NCBI RefSeq assembly: GCF_901472495.1
Contig: NZ_LR590469.1
Coordinates: 2,914,001 to 2,978,000 of the forward strand
Origin: Yersinia enterocolitica subsp. enterocolitica
GTDB lineage: Bacteria; Pseudomonadota; Gammaproteobacteria; Enterobacterales; Enterobacteriaceae
DNA: 64,000 nt
Direction of reading: 5' to 3'
Numbering within the stretch: the stretch's first letter is position 1; each line of letters starts with the position of its first letter. This document shows positions 48,669-58,446 of the stretch, piece after piece. The position numbers and the translations under genes were made by a program. The notes under the pieces were generated by a model. That model was given only the letters and a program-made list of their open reading frames with translations. It was not told the DNA's origin and did not search any database.

Positions 48669-48868
48669 ATACCCAATGTATTTCATGGTGCAGGAAGGCG
48701 GCAAACAAGAGAATCCCGATGAGCTTACACAAGTAAGTGATTCGGGTGACAAATCTGCCCGGAGCAGATTTGGACGTTGCTTGCAGCGGCCTCACAGAGG
48801 CGAGGCCCATGGACGGGCCGAGTAGCGAGAGCAGCCAACGCATCTGCAACTTGAAAGATGACGGGTAT
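48669..48868. repeat. ERIC element with insertion between fmt and rsmB
   Basis: 200 bp with ends ATACCC and GGGTAT. Left part matches the common ERIC with GAATCCCGATGAGCTTAC and AAGTAAGTGATTCGGGTG; then about 75 bp of insert from CAAATCTGCCCGGAGC to GGCCGAGTAG; then the right arm GCAGCCAACGCATCTGCAAC. The insert has its own inverted repeats (AAATCTGC/GCAGATTT). Confidence 0.9.
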
Positions 48869-48942
48869 AAGTTTCATCGCCCGGTATATCATCATCGGGC
48901 CACTTTCCCTTTATTTGCTGACGTTTGTCGGCTTTTTTGGTT

Positions 48943-50232
48943 ATGAAAAACACATATAATCTCCGCAGCATCGCTGCCAAAGCAATTAGCCAGGTATTGG
49001 ATCAGGGGCAATCGCTCAGTACCGTTTTACCTGGGCTACAAAAAAGTATTTCTGATAAAGATCGCGCATTGCTGCAGGAGTTGTGTTTTGGCACTTTGCG
49101 TGTCCTCCCACAGCTAGAGTGGTGTATCCAGCAGTTAATGGCACGCCCAATGACCGGTAAGCAGCGTGTTTTTCATTATCTGATTATGGTTGGGCTTTAT
49201 CAGCTGATATACACGCGTATTCCGCCTCATGCGGCACTGGCGGAGACAGTAGAAGGCGCAACCGCACTCAAACGCCCGCAGTTAAAAGGGCTAATCAATG
49301 GCGTACTGCGTCAATTCCAGCGTCAACAAGTGGAATTACTGGAACGGGCGGCAAATAACGATAGCCACTATCTTCATCCGAGCTGGTTATTGGCACGAAT
49401 TAAGCTAGCCTATCCTGATCAATGGCAACAGGTCCTGGATGCAAATAACCAGAAACCACCAATGTGGCTGCGCGTAAACCGACTACACCATTCACGCATT
49501 GAATACCTTGAGCTATTGAAGCAAGCCAATATTGAAGCTCTGCCTCATGACTTTTACCCTGACGCAGTTCGCCTTATTACACCTTGCGCCGTCAGTGACC
49601 TCCCCGGTTTTGAACTTGGCTGGGTAACGGTGCAAGATGCATCGGCACAAGGCTGTGTTGATCTGCTTGATCCACAAGATGGTGAGCAGATCCTTGATTT
49701 GTGTGCCGCTCCGGGGGGCAAAACAACCCATATTCTGGAAGCTGCGCCGAAAGTCCATGTATTAGCTGTCGATATAGATGAACAGCGCCTCAGCCGGGTT
49801 AAAGAAAACTTACAACGCCTGAGATTACATGCAGACGTGCGAGTCGGCGATGGTCGAACGCCAGATGAATGGTGCGGTGATCAACAATTCGATCGAATCC
49901 TGTTAGATGCCCCTTGCTCAGCAACCGGTGTTATTCGCCGGCACCCAGATATCAAATGGTTGCGTCGAGACAGTGATATCGCCGAGTTGGCCCAACTTCA
50001 ATCTGAGATAATTGAAGCTATCTGGCCTAAACTGAAAAAAGGTGGCGTAATGGTTTATGCTACCTGTTCTATATTGCCTGAAGAGAATCAGCAGCAGATC
50101 GCCACTTTCCTGCAACGCCACAGTGAAGCAGACTTGGTCGAAACCGGCACAGTTTCAGCACCTGGCAGGCAAAATTTGCCACATCCTGAGGACGGTGATG
50201 GTTTTTATTATGCAAAGTTGATCAAAAGATAG
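48943..50232 (+). CDS. rsmB: 16S rRNA m5C967 methyltransferase RsmB
   Basis: 429 residues from ATG 48943 (MKNTYNLRSIAAKAI), same start as E. coli. N-terminal NusB-like domain to about 140, then the Rossmann methyltransferase with LDLCAAPGGKTTHILE, DAPCSATGVIRRHPD and YATCSILPEEN, which contain the two active Cys. Methylates C967 of 16S rRNA. No strong ribosome-binding site is visible, so coupling with upstream transcription is uncertain. Confidence 0.96.
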   Translation: MKNTYNLRSIAAKAISQVLDQGQSLSTVLPGLQKSISDKDRALLQELCFGTLRVLPQLEWCIQQLMARPMTGKQRVFHYLIMVGLYQLIYTRIPPHAALAETVEGATALKRPQLKGLINGVLRQFQRQQVELLERAANNDSHYLHPSWLLARIKLAYPDQWQQVLDANNQKPPMWLRVNRLHHSRIEYLELLKQANIEALPHDFYPDAVRLITPCAVSDLPGFELGWVTVQDASAQGCVDLLDPQDGEQILDLCAAPGGKTTHILEAAPKVHVLAVDIDEQRLSRVKENLQRLRLHADVRVGDGRTPDEWCGDQQFDRILLDAPCSATGVIRRHPDIKWLRRDSDIAELAQLQSEIIEAIWPKLKKGGVMVYATCSILPEENQQQIATFLQRHSEADLVETGTVSAPGRQNLPHPEDGDGFYYAKLIKR

Positions 50233-50283
50233 TCGTGGCCTTTGCTGCCTCAAACCTAATTTCAGTGTGAAACAGAGAACGCT

Positions 50284-51660
50284 ATGAAAATAATTATTCT
50301 TGGGGCGGGGCAAGTTGGCGGTACCCTGGCTGAAAATCTGGTGGGTGAGAACAACGATATTACCGTGGTGGATGTCGATTCCGGTCGGTTGCGCCAGTTA
50401 CAAGATAAATTTGATTTGCGAGTCGTGCAAGGGCATGGTTCGCACCCGCGAATTTTACGAGAAGCTGGGGCAGAAGATGCCGATATGTTGGTTGCAGTAA
50501 CGAATTCTGATGAAACCAATATGGTTGCCTGCCAAATAGCTTATTCGCTATTTAACACGCCAAATCGTATCGCTCGCATTCGTTCAGCTGAATATATTCG
50601 TGAAGCAGATAAACTGTTTCTACCGGAAGCGGTCCCTATTGACCATTTAATATCACCCGAACAGCTAGTTATAGATTACATCTATAAACTAATCGAATAT
50701 CCAGGCGCGTTGCAGGTAGTCAATTTTGCTGAAGGTAAAGTCAGTATTGCTGCGGTCAAGGCCTATTACGGCGGGCCATTAGTCGGAAATGCATTATCAT
50801 CTTTACGCGAACATATGCCGCATATTGATACACGAGTCGCGGCTATATTTCGTCAAGACCGACCAATCCGCCCGCAGGGTTCTACAATTATTGAAGCTGG
50901 TGATGAAGTTTTCTTTGTTGCCGCCTCGCAACATATCCGGGCCGTAATGAGTGAACTGCAACGGTTGGAAAAACCCTATAAACGCATCATGATTGTCGGC
51001 GGTGGGAACGTTGGGGCAGGCTTGGCGCTGCGCTTAGAAAAAGACTATAGCGTAAAATTAATCGAGCGGGATCAGCAACGTGCTGCTGAATTAGCAGAAA
51101 TGCTACACGATACAATCGTATTTTATGGCGATGCATCAGATCAGGAATTATTAGCAGAAGAGCATATTGAACAGGTTGATGTCTTTATTGCCATTACTAA
51201 TGATGATGAAGCTAATATTATGTCCGCTATGCTCGCAAAACGCATGGGCGCTAAAAAGGCAATGGTATTAATCCAGCGAAGTGCGTATGTCGATCTGGTT
51301 CAGGGAAGTGTTATTGATATTGTTATATCTCCACAACAAGCCACTATTTCCGCACTATTAGGTCACGTCCGTAAAGCCGATATCGTTAGCGTGTCATCAT
51401 TAAGACGCGGTGTTGCAGAAGCAATAGAAGCCATTGCACATGGTGATGAAACCACATCAAAAGTAGTAGGCCGAATGGTCGAAGATATAAAACTGCCACC
51501 GGGGACAACTATTGGGGCAATTGTCCGTGGTGACGAAGTTATCATTGCCAACGGGAATTCTGTTATTAAACAGGGGGACCATGTCGTAATGTTTATTACC
51601 CACAAGAAATTTGTCCCTGATGTGGAACGGTTGTTCCAACCTAGTCCATTCTTCTTATAA
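50284..51660 (+). CDS. trkA: Trk potassium system regulator TrkA
   Basis: 458 residues of two repeated halves, each an NAD-binding RCK-N domain (IILGAGQVGG at 3-12 and IMIVGGGNVGAG at about 234) and an RCK-C domain. A peripheral inner-membrane protein that gates TrkH/TrkG potassium uptake by nucleotide binding. Follows rsmB by 51 bp as in E. coli. Confidence 0.98.
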   Translation: MKIIILGAGQVGGTLAENLVGENNDITVVDVDSGRLRQLQDKFDLRVVQGHGSHPRILREAGAEDADMLVAVTNSDETNMVACQIAYSLFNTPNRIARIRSAEYIREADKLFLPEAVPIDHLISPEQLVIDYIYKLIEYPGALQVVNFAEGKVSIAAVKAYYGGPLVGNALSSLREHMPHIDTRVAAIFRQDRPIRPQGSTIIEAGDEVFFVAASQHIRAVMSELQRLEKPYKRIMIVGGGNVGAGLALRLEKDYSVKLIERDQQRAAELAEMLHDTIVFYGDASDQELLAEEHIEQVDVFIAITNDDEANIMSAMLAKRMGAKKAMVLIQRSAYVDLVQGSVIDIVISPQQATISALLGHVRKADIVSVSSLRRGVAEAIEAIAHGDETTSKVVGRMVEDIKLPPGTTIGAIVRGDEVIIANGNSVIKQGDHVVMFITHKKFVPDVERLFQPSPFFL

Positions 51661-51779
51661 TCAAAGATGATTAAATTAAAACTATTCCGATAGAGAATAA
51701 AAAAGTTTCCTATAATTATGGCTGTATTCCGTTTTATTTAGCTAAAATTAAGTAGTTCATTTTAAAGGGGGTGTTGGTT

Positions 51780-52190
51780 ATGAGTTTTATGAAGGAATTT
51801 CGTGAATTTGCCATGCGTGGCAATGTGGTCGACTTGGCTGTCGGGGTAATTATTGGTGCTGCATTTGGCAGAATTGTTTCTTCACTTGTTGCCGATATCA
51901 TAATGCCACCATTAGGTTTATTACTCGGCGGGGTTGATTTCAAACAATTCCATTTCGTATTACGTGCAGCCGAAGGAAATATCCCTGCAGTTGTAATGAA
52001 TTACGGTAGCTTTATTCAAAGTGTTTTTGATTTTGTCATCGTCGCGCTGGCTATTTTCTCTGCCGTAAAACTGATGAATAAATTACGCCGCGAAAAAGCG
52101 GAAGAACCTGCAGCACCGCCAGCACCAACAACAGAAGAAAAACTGCTCGCAGAGATTCGTGATTTATTGAAAGCACAACAGCAAAAATAA
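51780..52190 (+). CDS. mscL: Large-conductance mechanosensitive channel
   Basis: 136 residues from ATG 51780 (MSFMKEFREFAMRGNVVDLA), after AAAGGGGGT; the earlier start at 51771 lies within that ribosome-binding region. Two membrane helices (about 15-45 and 75-100) with GVIIGAAFGRIVSSLV in the pore helix, and a C-terminal helical bundle ending in EEKLLAEIRDLLK. Opens under membrane tension to release solutes on osmotic downshock. A terminator follows. Confidence 0.97.
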   Translation: MSFMKEFREFAMRGNVVDLAVGVIIGAAFGRIVSSLVADIIMPPLGLLLGGVDFKQFHFVLRAAEGNIPAVVMNYGSFIQSVFDFVIVALAIFSAVKLMNKLRREKAEEPAAPPAPTTEEKLLAEIRDLLKAQQQK

Positions 52191-52210
52191 CTACAGCCTT
52201 ATTTAACGCC

Positions 52211-52236
52211 AAAAGCCATCAAATGATGGCTTTTTT
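52211..52236. terminator. Terminator between mscL and arfA
   Basis: AAAAGCCATC and GATGGCTTTTTT around a short loop; T-run on the plus strand, A-run on the minus strand, so it can serve mscL and arfA. It starts 8 bp past the arfA stop. Confidence 0.9.
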
Positions 52237-52243
52237 ATTAGTT

Positions 52244-52450
52244 TCAAATCGAGAAGGCCAGTGGTAATAAATCTATTGATTGCTTACCACTGGCCTCCCA
52301 GTTACCACCTTTTGCGTGTTTTTCTTTACGCTGATAGCTTCCTTTGCCTTTAACATTCTTTTCAATACGTTGCCTGAAAAGAGGATCATGGAGTAGAGCT
52401 TCCAGCGCATTGACCTTAATTTTTCCTTTGGTATGCCGATATGTCGTCAT
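52244..52450 (-). CDS. arfA: Alternative ribosome-rescue factor ArfA
   Basis: 68 residues, TYRHTKGKIKVNALEALLHDPLFRQRIEKN and GSYQRKEKH matching E. coli ArfA (former yhdL) in shortened form. ArfA enters stalled ribosomes and brings RF2 to release the peptide, as a backup for tmRNA. The coding end holds a strong hairpin (listed separately), so the mRNA may be cut before the stop codon and the full protein made only when tmRNA fails. The hydrophobic C-terminus (LLPLAFSI) would make the full-length form a degradation target. Confidence 0.92.
   Translation of the reverse strand: MTTYRHTKGKIKVNALEALLHDPLFRQRIEKNVKGKGSYQRKEKHAKGGNWEASGKQSIDLLPLAFSI
52255..52296 (-). promoter_or_regulatory. Hairpin inside arfA coding region (non-stop mRNA device)
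   Basis: AGGCCAGTGGTAA (52255-52267) and TTACCACTGGCCT (52284-52296) form a perfect 13-bp stem over codons about 52-66, before the stop. In E. coli such a hairpin leads to RNase III cleavage or termination and a non-stop arfA mRNA that tmRNA tags. The sequence shows the stem; the use is inferred from E. coli. Confidence 0.88.
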
Positions 52451-52539
52451 AGAAGTGCCTCACTAATAAAAATATTGATTAAAAATCCCACGAATAATAC
52501 TGTTTGTTTGAACTGATTAAAACTATCCATCTAAAAAAT

Positions 52540-52965
52540 TTAATTTCTGGTTAACTCTTCAGCAGCCCCCTGCTCCAATGCCTCCAAAATTGAGCAATAA
52601 GTCGTCGCATGCGTACTACCACAACATGCATCACTAAGCCGTTTTAGTGATTCGCGCATCCTTTTTAGTTCTGTAATTTTACTTTCTACATCGAGTAACC
52701 GAGAATCCACAATAGCCTTAGATTCCTGGCAGGTATGATGTTCAGGATCGACGCGGATCGACAATAATTCAGCAATAGTTTCTAACGTAAAACCAAGCTG
52801 CTTTGCATAACGGATAAACCGCAAACGTTGCAAATCTTGTTCAGTATAAAGTCTATAGCCACCTTCAGTCCGTTCACCATGATCCATCATGCCTTGTTTT
52901 TCATAATAGCGAATAGTGTCTGGCGTTACGTCAGCAAGTTTGGCGATTTGCCCAATCTTTAACAT
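52540..52965 (-). CDS. zntR: Zinc-responsive activator ZntR (MerR family)
   Basis: 141 residues. N-terminal winged helix with TPDTIRYYEKQGMM, dimer helix, and metal ligands Cys79 (EHHTCQES), Cys114, Cys115 (DACCGS) and Cys124 (TYCSILEAL), all at E. coli positions. Activates zntA for zinc export, the counterpart of Zur encoded at the other end of the window. 3 bp after yhdN, likely co-transcribed with it. Confidence 0.96.
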   Translation of the reverse strand: MLKIGQIAKLADVTPDTIRYYEKQGMMDHGERTEGGYRLYTEQDLQRLRFIRYAKQLGFTLETIAELLSIRVDPEHHTCQESKAIVDSRLLDVESKITELKRMRESLKRLSDACCGSTHATTYCSILEALEQGAAEELTRN

Positions 52966-52968
52966 CCG

Positions 52969-53340
52969 TTATTCCCCTTTAGACAGTTTATATGTCACTT
53001 TATGCTGATATTCTTGATGCAGAAAGTCCGTGCTAAGGCCTGCCTGCTTTAATCTTAACGCTAATAAAGCCAATCGGTTATGCAAATTCGCATAATCATC
53101 ATGCTGTTTGTCGAGATGTGACAACAAATCAGTGATGGTGAGTGCTTCCTGCCTATCCTGTAATTCAGGGGGAAGGTATCCCGCATTCTTCAGTAATCTG
53201 TATCCAGCCCTTAACTCCGCAGGAACGAAGGTATCATCATTCAGTATTAATGGCTGACCGTGCCCAGATAAATCTTTGAATTCACCTTTTTCTTGAGCAT
53301 TGATAATGTGTCTTTCAGTCCATTCGTCAATCAATCCCAT
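52969..53340 (-). CDS. yhdN: DUF1992 protein YhdN
   Basis: 123 residues, family (DnaJ-homologue C28 conserved domain) with LIDEWTERHIINAQEKGEF and DLSGHGQPL near the start and PAELRAGYRLLKNAGYLPPE in the middle. Soluble, helical, of unknown function. Lies between rplQ and zntR as in E. coli. Confidence 0.92.
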   Translation of the reverse strand: MGLIDEWTERHIINAQEKGEFKDLSGHGQPLILNDDTFVPAELRAGYRLLKNAGYLPPELQDRQEALTITDLLSHLDKQHDDYANLHNRLALLALRLKQAGLSTDFLHQEYQHKVTYKLSKGE

Positions 53341-53468
53341 ATTCCCTCCTAGAGATCAGACTTCATAAAGTGGGATAGCAGTTAAGATTAATAGATTGGC
53401 AGATAAATAATAAGAGGAGAGAGGACAGATACAAAGGGCAGATGCTTATCTTGCTGAATTATGGGCGT

Positions 53469-53496
53469 AAAAAAACCGGGCAAGCCCGGTTTTTTT
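53469..53496 (-). terminator. Terminator of the alpha operon
   Basis: ACCGGGC, loop AA, GCCCGGT flanked by seven A and seven T, so it can act in both directions. It lies 14 bp after the rplQ stop. Confidence 0.95.
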
Positions 53497-53509
53497 ACGC
53501 GTTTACAGA

Positions 53510-53923
<414 letters not shown>

Positions 53924-53939
53924 TTAACCTGTGATCCGG

Positions 53940-54932
53940 TTACTCGTTATCAGCAATGCTAGCCGGTGGCCAATTTTCTAGGCGCATGCCTAAAGAAAGA
54001 CCACGTGATGCGAGCACGTCTTTAATCTCAGTAAGAGATTTTTTACCCAGGTTAGGCGTTTTCAGCAACTCAACCTCGGTACGCTGTACCAGATCACCGA
54101 TGTAGTGGATAGCTTCTGCCTTGAGGCAGTTAGCAGAGCGGACAGTCAATTCCAGATCGTCAACAGGGCGCAGCAGGATCGGATCAAACTCTGGCTTCTC
54201 TTCTTTAACTTCCGGCTGACGTACATCACGTAGGTCAACGAAAGCTTCAAGCTGTTCAGCCAAGATAGTTGCCGCACGGCGGATCGCCTCTTCAGGATCG
54301 ATCGTGCCATTGGTTTCCATCTCGATAACCAACTTGTCCAGGTCGGTACGCTGTTCTACACGCGCTGCTTCAACATTGTAGGCAATACGCTCTACAGGGC
54401 TATAGCATGCGTCTACTAACAAACGACCAATCGGGCGCTCATCTTCTTCCGAATGAATTCGGGCAGAAGCCGGCACATAACCCCGACCACGTTGAACTTT
54501 GATACGCATACTAATAGATGCGTTCTCATCGGTCAGGTGGCAGATAACGTGCTGCGGCTTGACGATTTCGACATCACCATCATGGGTGATATCGGCTGCA
54601 GTCACAGGGCCAATGCCAGACTTATTCAGGGTAAGAATAACTTCATCTTTACCCTGAACTCTCACCGCCAGCCCTTTCAGGTTGAGCAGGATCTCCAGGA
54701 TATCTTCCTGTACGCCTTCTTTGGTGCTGTACTCATGCAGTACACCATCAATCTCAACCTCGGTCACCGCGCAACCCGGCATAGATGAAAGCAGAATACG
54801 GCGCAGTGCGTTGCCGAGAGTATGGCCAAAGCCACGCTCTAACGGCTCAAGGGTCACCTTGGCGTGCGTCGAACTGACTTGCTCGATATCTACCAGGCGC
54901 GGTTTTAGAAACTCTGTCACAGAACCCTGCAT
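53940..54932 (-). CDS. rpoA: RNA polymerase alpha subunit
   Basis: 330 residues against 329 in E. coli; the difference is an extra residue at the C-terminus (SIADNE). N-terminal dimer domain to about 235 (GFGHTLGNALRRILLSS) and C-terminal domain 250-329 that binds UP elements and CRP (LKAEAIHYIGDLVQRTEVEL; LASRGLSLGMRLENWPP). CRP-dependent mal promoters in this window use that domain. Confidence 0.99.
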   Translation of the reverse strand: MQGSVTEFLKPRLVDIEQVSSTHAKVTLEPLERGFGHTLGNALRRILLSSMPGCAVTEVEIDGVLHEYSTKEGVQEDILEILLNLKGLAVRVQGKDEVILTLNKSGIGPVTAADITHDGDVEIVKPQHVICHLTDENASISMRIKVQRGRGYVPASARIHSEEDERPIGRLLVDACYSPVERIAYNVEAARVEQRTDLDKLVIEMETNGTIDPEEAIRRAATILAEQLEAFVDLRDVRQPEVKEEKPEFDPILLRPVDDLELTVRSANCLKAEAIHYIGDLVQRTEVELLKTPNLGKKSLTEIKDVLASRGLSLGMRLENWPPASIADNE

Positions 54933-54957
54933 TGTGTCCTCTCTTTGGTACTAAGCT

Positions 54958-55578
54958 TTACTTAGAGTAAAGCTCGACGATCAGGTGTTCGTTAATGTCC
55001 GCAGACAGATCAGTACGTTCAGGAATACGTTTGAACACACCTTCCATCTTGACAGCATCAACTTCCAGCCAAGTCGGCTTTTCACGCTGCTCAGCCAGCT
55101 CCAAAGCTGCCTTAACACGAGACTGCTTTTTAGCTTTCTCACGGATGCTGACTACGTCATTCGGAGATACCTGATAAGAAGCGATGTTAACAACGCGACC
55201 ATTTACCATGATAGCTTTATGACTAACCAGCTGACGTGATTCAGCACGAGTTGCGCCAAAGCCCATACGGTAAACTACGTTATCCAGACGGCCTTCCAGC
55301 AATTGCAACAGGTTTGCACCTGTGTTGCCTTTCAGACGTGCTGCTTCTTTATAGTAGTTACGGAATTGACGTTCTAGAACACCATAGATACGGCGAACTT
55401 TTTGTTTCTCACGTAACTGCACACCGTAGTCAGACAGACGCGGTTTACGCGCACCGTGCTGGCCAGGTGGTTGTTCAATCTTACACTTGGTGTCAATCGC
55501 GCGAACGCCAGACTTAAGGAACAGGTCTGTGCCCTCACGACGGCTCAGCTTGAGCTTAGGACCCAAATATCTTGCCAT
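54958..55578 (-). CDS. rpsD: 30S ribosomal protein S4
   Basis: 206 residues, [20 protein letters not shown] at the start and the S4 RNA-binding domain [20 protein letters not shown]. Primary 16S-binding assembly protein, and the translational repressor of the alpha operon through the pseudoknot before rpsM. Confidence 0.99.
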
Positions 55579-55608
55579 TTTCTCTCTCCAACAAACCTAA
55601 AAGCAGCG

Positions 55609-55998
55609 TTATACGCGGCGCTTTTTCGGCGGACGACAACCGTTATGAGGGATCGGAGTCACATCAGTAATATTAGTGATGCGGAAACCAGCCGCGTTTA
55701 ACGCACGGATAGTAGACTCACGGCCCGGACCAGGTCCTTTAACCATAACTTCCAGATTCTTGATACCGTATTCTTTCACTGCGTCAGCGCAGCGCTCTGC
55801 TGCAACTTGCGCTGCAAACGGAGTAGACTTACGAGATCCACGGAAACCGGAACCACCTGCTGTTGCCCAACCCAATGCGTTACCTTGACGATCTGTAATA
55901 GTAACGATGGTGTTGTTGAAAGAAGCATGGATATGAGCCACACCGTCAGAGACTGTCTTTCTTACACGCTTGCGTGCACGAATAGGTGCCTTTGCCAT
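55609..55998 (-). CDS. rpsK: 30S ribosomal protein S11
   Basis: 129 residues with HIHASFNNTIVTITDRQGNA and GPGPGRESTIRALNAAGF, identical in layout to E. coli. Forms part of the mRNA exit platform. Between rpsM and rpsD. Confidence 0.99.
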   Translation of the reverse strand: MAKAPIRARKRVRKTVSDGVAHIHASFNNTIVTITDRQGNALGWATAGGSGFRGSRKSTPFAAQVAAERCADAVKEYGIKNLEVMVKGPGPGRESTIRALNAAGFRITNITDVTPIPHNGCRPPKKRRV

Positions 55999-56014
55999 TA
56001 TTCAATCACCCCGA

Positions 56015-56371
56015 TTATTTCTTGATCGGTTTACGCGGACCCTTACGGGTACGTGCGTTGGTCTTAGTACGCTGACCGCGAACTGGTAGACCACGACGAT
56101 GACGCAAACCACGATAAGTCCCAAGGTCCATCAGACGCTTGATGCTCAGGGTCACCTCACGACGCAGATCACCTTCTACAACGTACTTGGCAACTTCGTC
56201 ACGCAGCTTCTCGATTTGCTCTTCAGACAGCTCACTGATCTTAACATTTTCAGCAATACCCGCAGCAACACAGATAGCCTGTGAACGGGTCTTACCGATG
56301 CCGTAGATCGCAGTTAACGCGATAACGGTATGTTTCTGATCAGGAATGTTAATGCCTGCTATACGGGCCAC
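56015..56371 (-). CDS. rpsM: 30S ribosomal protein S13
   Basis: 118 residues from GTG 56371 with TAGGAG upstream, ARIAGINIPDQKHTVIALT and the C-terminal basic tail GQRTKTNARTRKGPRKPIKK. Sits in the 30S head, near the P-site tRNA and L5. First gene of the alpha operon; its start is part of the S4-controlled pseudoknot. Confidence 0.99.
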   Translation of the reverse strand: MARIAGINIPDQKHTVIALTAIYGIGKTRSQAICVAAGIAENVKISELSEEQIEKLRDEVAKYVVEGDLRREVTLSIKRLMDLGTYRGLRHRRGLPVRGQRTKTNARTRKGPRKPIKK

Positions 56372-56450
56372 TATGCACTCCTACTATTTTATACAGCAAT
56401 ACCATTCTGAAAAGCCCGTTTTCAGGATACTCAAATAGCATTGCAGTCAC
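56350..56450 (-). promoter_or_regulatory. S4-binding alpha-operon leader pseudoknot
   Basis: The minus strand reads GCAATGCTATTTGAGTATCC, TGAAAACGGGCTTTTCAG, then AATAGTAGGAGTGCATAGTG, nearly the same as the E. coli alpha leader. Binding of S4 stabilises the pseudoknot and blocks translation of the operon. Confidence 0.85.
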
Positions 56451-56463
56451 ATACAAAAGATTG

Positions 56464-56482
56464 GCTGGCTAATCTAGCCAGC
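56464..56482 (-). terminator. Hairpin between spc and alpha operons
   Basis: GCTGGCT, loop AATCT, AGCCAGC, 37 bp past the rpmJ stop; the minus strand continues CAATCTTTTG. May attenuate read-through from spc to alpha. Confidence 0.55.
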
Positions 56483-56518
56483 TCAACCCAACTTTGCAAG
56501 AAAAATATGCAAGATAAA

Positions 56519-56635
56519 TCAGCCTTGACGCTGTTTATGCTTTGGTTCGGCACTGCAGATTACGCGAACGACACCGTTACGCTTAACAATTTTGCAGTTA
56601 CGACATAATTTCTTGACGGAAGCACGAACTTTCAT
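56519..56635 (-). CDS. rpmJ: 50S ribosomal protein L36
   Basis: 38 residues by translation, [20 protein letters not shown] at the start and [10 protein letters not shown] at the end; zinc ligands are the Cys of CRNC, a third Cys in VIC and a His in KHK. One or two changes from E. coli. Last gene of the spc operon. Confidence 0.98.
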
Positions 56636-56669
56636 TTTTACTCTCCGTAACTTCTCAAGCATCTCTGAA

Positions 56670-58001
56670 TTAGCGGTTATAGCCTTTCAGGTTTGCTTTC
56701 TTCAATGCAGACTCGTACTGACTAGACATCATCAGAGTTTGCACTTGAGCCATAAAGTCCATGATGACCACCACTACGATAAGTAGGGAGGTACCACCAA
56801 AGTAAAATGGTACTTTCATCGCGTCACGCATGAACTCCGGGATCAGGCAGATGAAAGTAATATACATCGCACCAATTAAGGTTAGACGCGTCATTACTTT
56901 ATCGATGTACTTCGCCGTTTGCTCTCCCGGACGAATTCCTGGCACGAATGCACCGGACTTCTTCAGGTTATCTGCTGTTTCACGCGGGTTAAACACCAAC
57001 GCCGTGTAGAAGAAACAGAAGAAGATGATTGCAGACGCATAGAGTAACACATAAAGCGGCTGTCCCGGCTGCAAATACATCGAAATAGTCGTCAGCCAGT
57101 TCCAACCTGTCCCGCCCCCAAACCATGATGCAATCGTGGCAGGGAACAGAATTATGCTGGAAGCAAAGATTGCAGGGATAACCCCAGCCATATTTACTTT
57201 CAACGGTAAGTGTGTGCTCTGTGCTGCATAAACACGACGACCTTGTTGACGTTTAGCATAGTTAACGACGATACGACGCTGACCACGTTCAATGAAAACA
57301 ACGAAGAAGGTTACTGCAAACACTAATACTGCAACCAACAGCAACAGGAGGAAGTGCAGGTCGCCTTGCCGAGCTTGCTCGATGGTATGGGCTATTGCAG
57401 GTGGAAGACCGGCAACAATACCAGCAAAGATTATGATTGAAATACCGTTACCGATACCACGCTCAGTAATCTGTTCGCCCAGCCACATTAGGAACATAGT
57501 CCCTGTAACCAAGCTAACAACAGCGGTAAAATAGAAGGCAAAGCCTGGATTGATTACCAGACCTTGCATCCCAGGCATATTCGGTAGACCGGTAGCAATA
57601 CCGATCGATTGGAATATAGCCAATACCAACGTGCCATAGCGGGTGTACTGACTAATCTTACGACGGCCAGCCTCCCCTTCTTTCTTTATCTCTGCTAACG
57701 CTGGATGAACCACCGTCAGCAGTTGGATAATAATCGACGCCGAAATATACGGCATGATACCCAAGGCAAAGATAGAAGCACGACTGAGAGCACCACCAGA
57801 GAACATGTTAAACATTTCAATGATGGTCCCTCTCTGCTGCTCGAGCAATTTAGCAAGCACAGTGGCATCGATACCAGGAATCGGAATGAAAGAGCCGATA
57901 CGGAAAACAATAAGCGCACCGATAACAAACAAAAGTCTGCGCTTCAGTTCGCCTAATCCGCCTTTAGCACTTTGAAAATCTAATCCTGGTTGCTTAGCCA
58001 T
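56670..58001 (-). CDS. secY: Sec translocon channel subunit SecY
   Basis: 443 residues with ten membrane helices. The plug and lateral-gate blocks are [20 protein letters not shown] and [20 protein letters not shown]; the cytoplasmic loop AKRQQGRR binds SecA and ribosomes. Forms SecYEG for protein export and membrane insertion. Lies between rplO and rpmJ, as in E. coli. Confidence 0.99.
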
Positions 58002-58008
58002 CTGCTAC

Positions 58009-58443
58009 TTATTCCTCAATTTTACCGCCAGCAGCTTCGATAGCAGCACGAGCGCCTTTGGTGACACGCAGACCACGAAGAGTTACCGCACGAGTGATTT
58101 CGCCTGAAAGCATAACTTTCGCGAACTCAATCTGGGTACCAACAACGTTAGCGGCTTTCAGCGTGTTCAGGTCGATTACGTCGCCTTCCACTAAAGCCAG
58201 TTCAGACAGACGAACTTCTGCCGTGATCATAGCTTTGCGAGAGGTGAAGCCGAATTTCGGCAAACGACGATATAAAGGCATCTGACCACCTTCAAAACCA
58301 CGACGTACGCCACCACCAGAACGTGAGTTCTGACCTTTGTGACCACGACCAGCAGTTTTACCCAGGCCAGAACCGATACCACGACCTACACGCTTCGGCG
58401 CATGCTTGGCACCTTCAGCCGGAGACAGAGTATTTAAACGCAT
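58009..58443 (-). CDS. rplO: 50S ribosomal protein L15
   Basis: 144 residues, MRLNTLSPAEGAKHAPKRVG then the Gly/Arg-rich tail GRGIGSGLGKTAGRGHKGQN that threads into 23S rRNA. Late assembly protein of the 50S. 7 bp before secY. Confidence 0.99.
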   Translation of the reverse strand: MRLNTLSPAEGAKHAPKRVGRGIGSGLGKTAGRGHKGQNSRSGGGVRRGFEGGQMPLYRRLPKFGFTSRKAMITAEVRLSELALVEGDVIDLNTLKAANVVGTQIEFAKVMLSGEITRAVTLRGLRVTKGARAAIEAAGGKIEE

Positions 58444-58446
58444 CTG

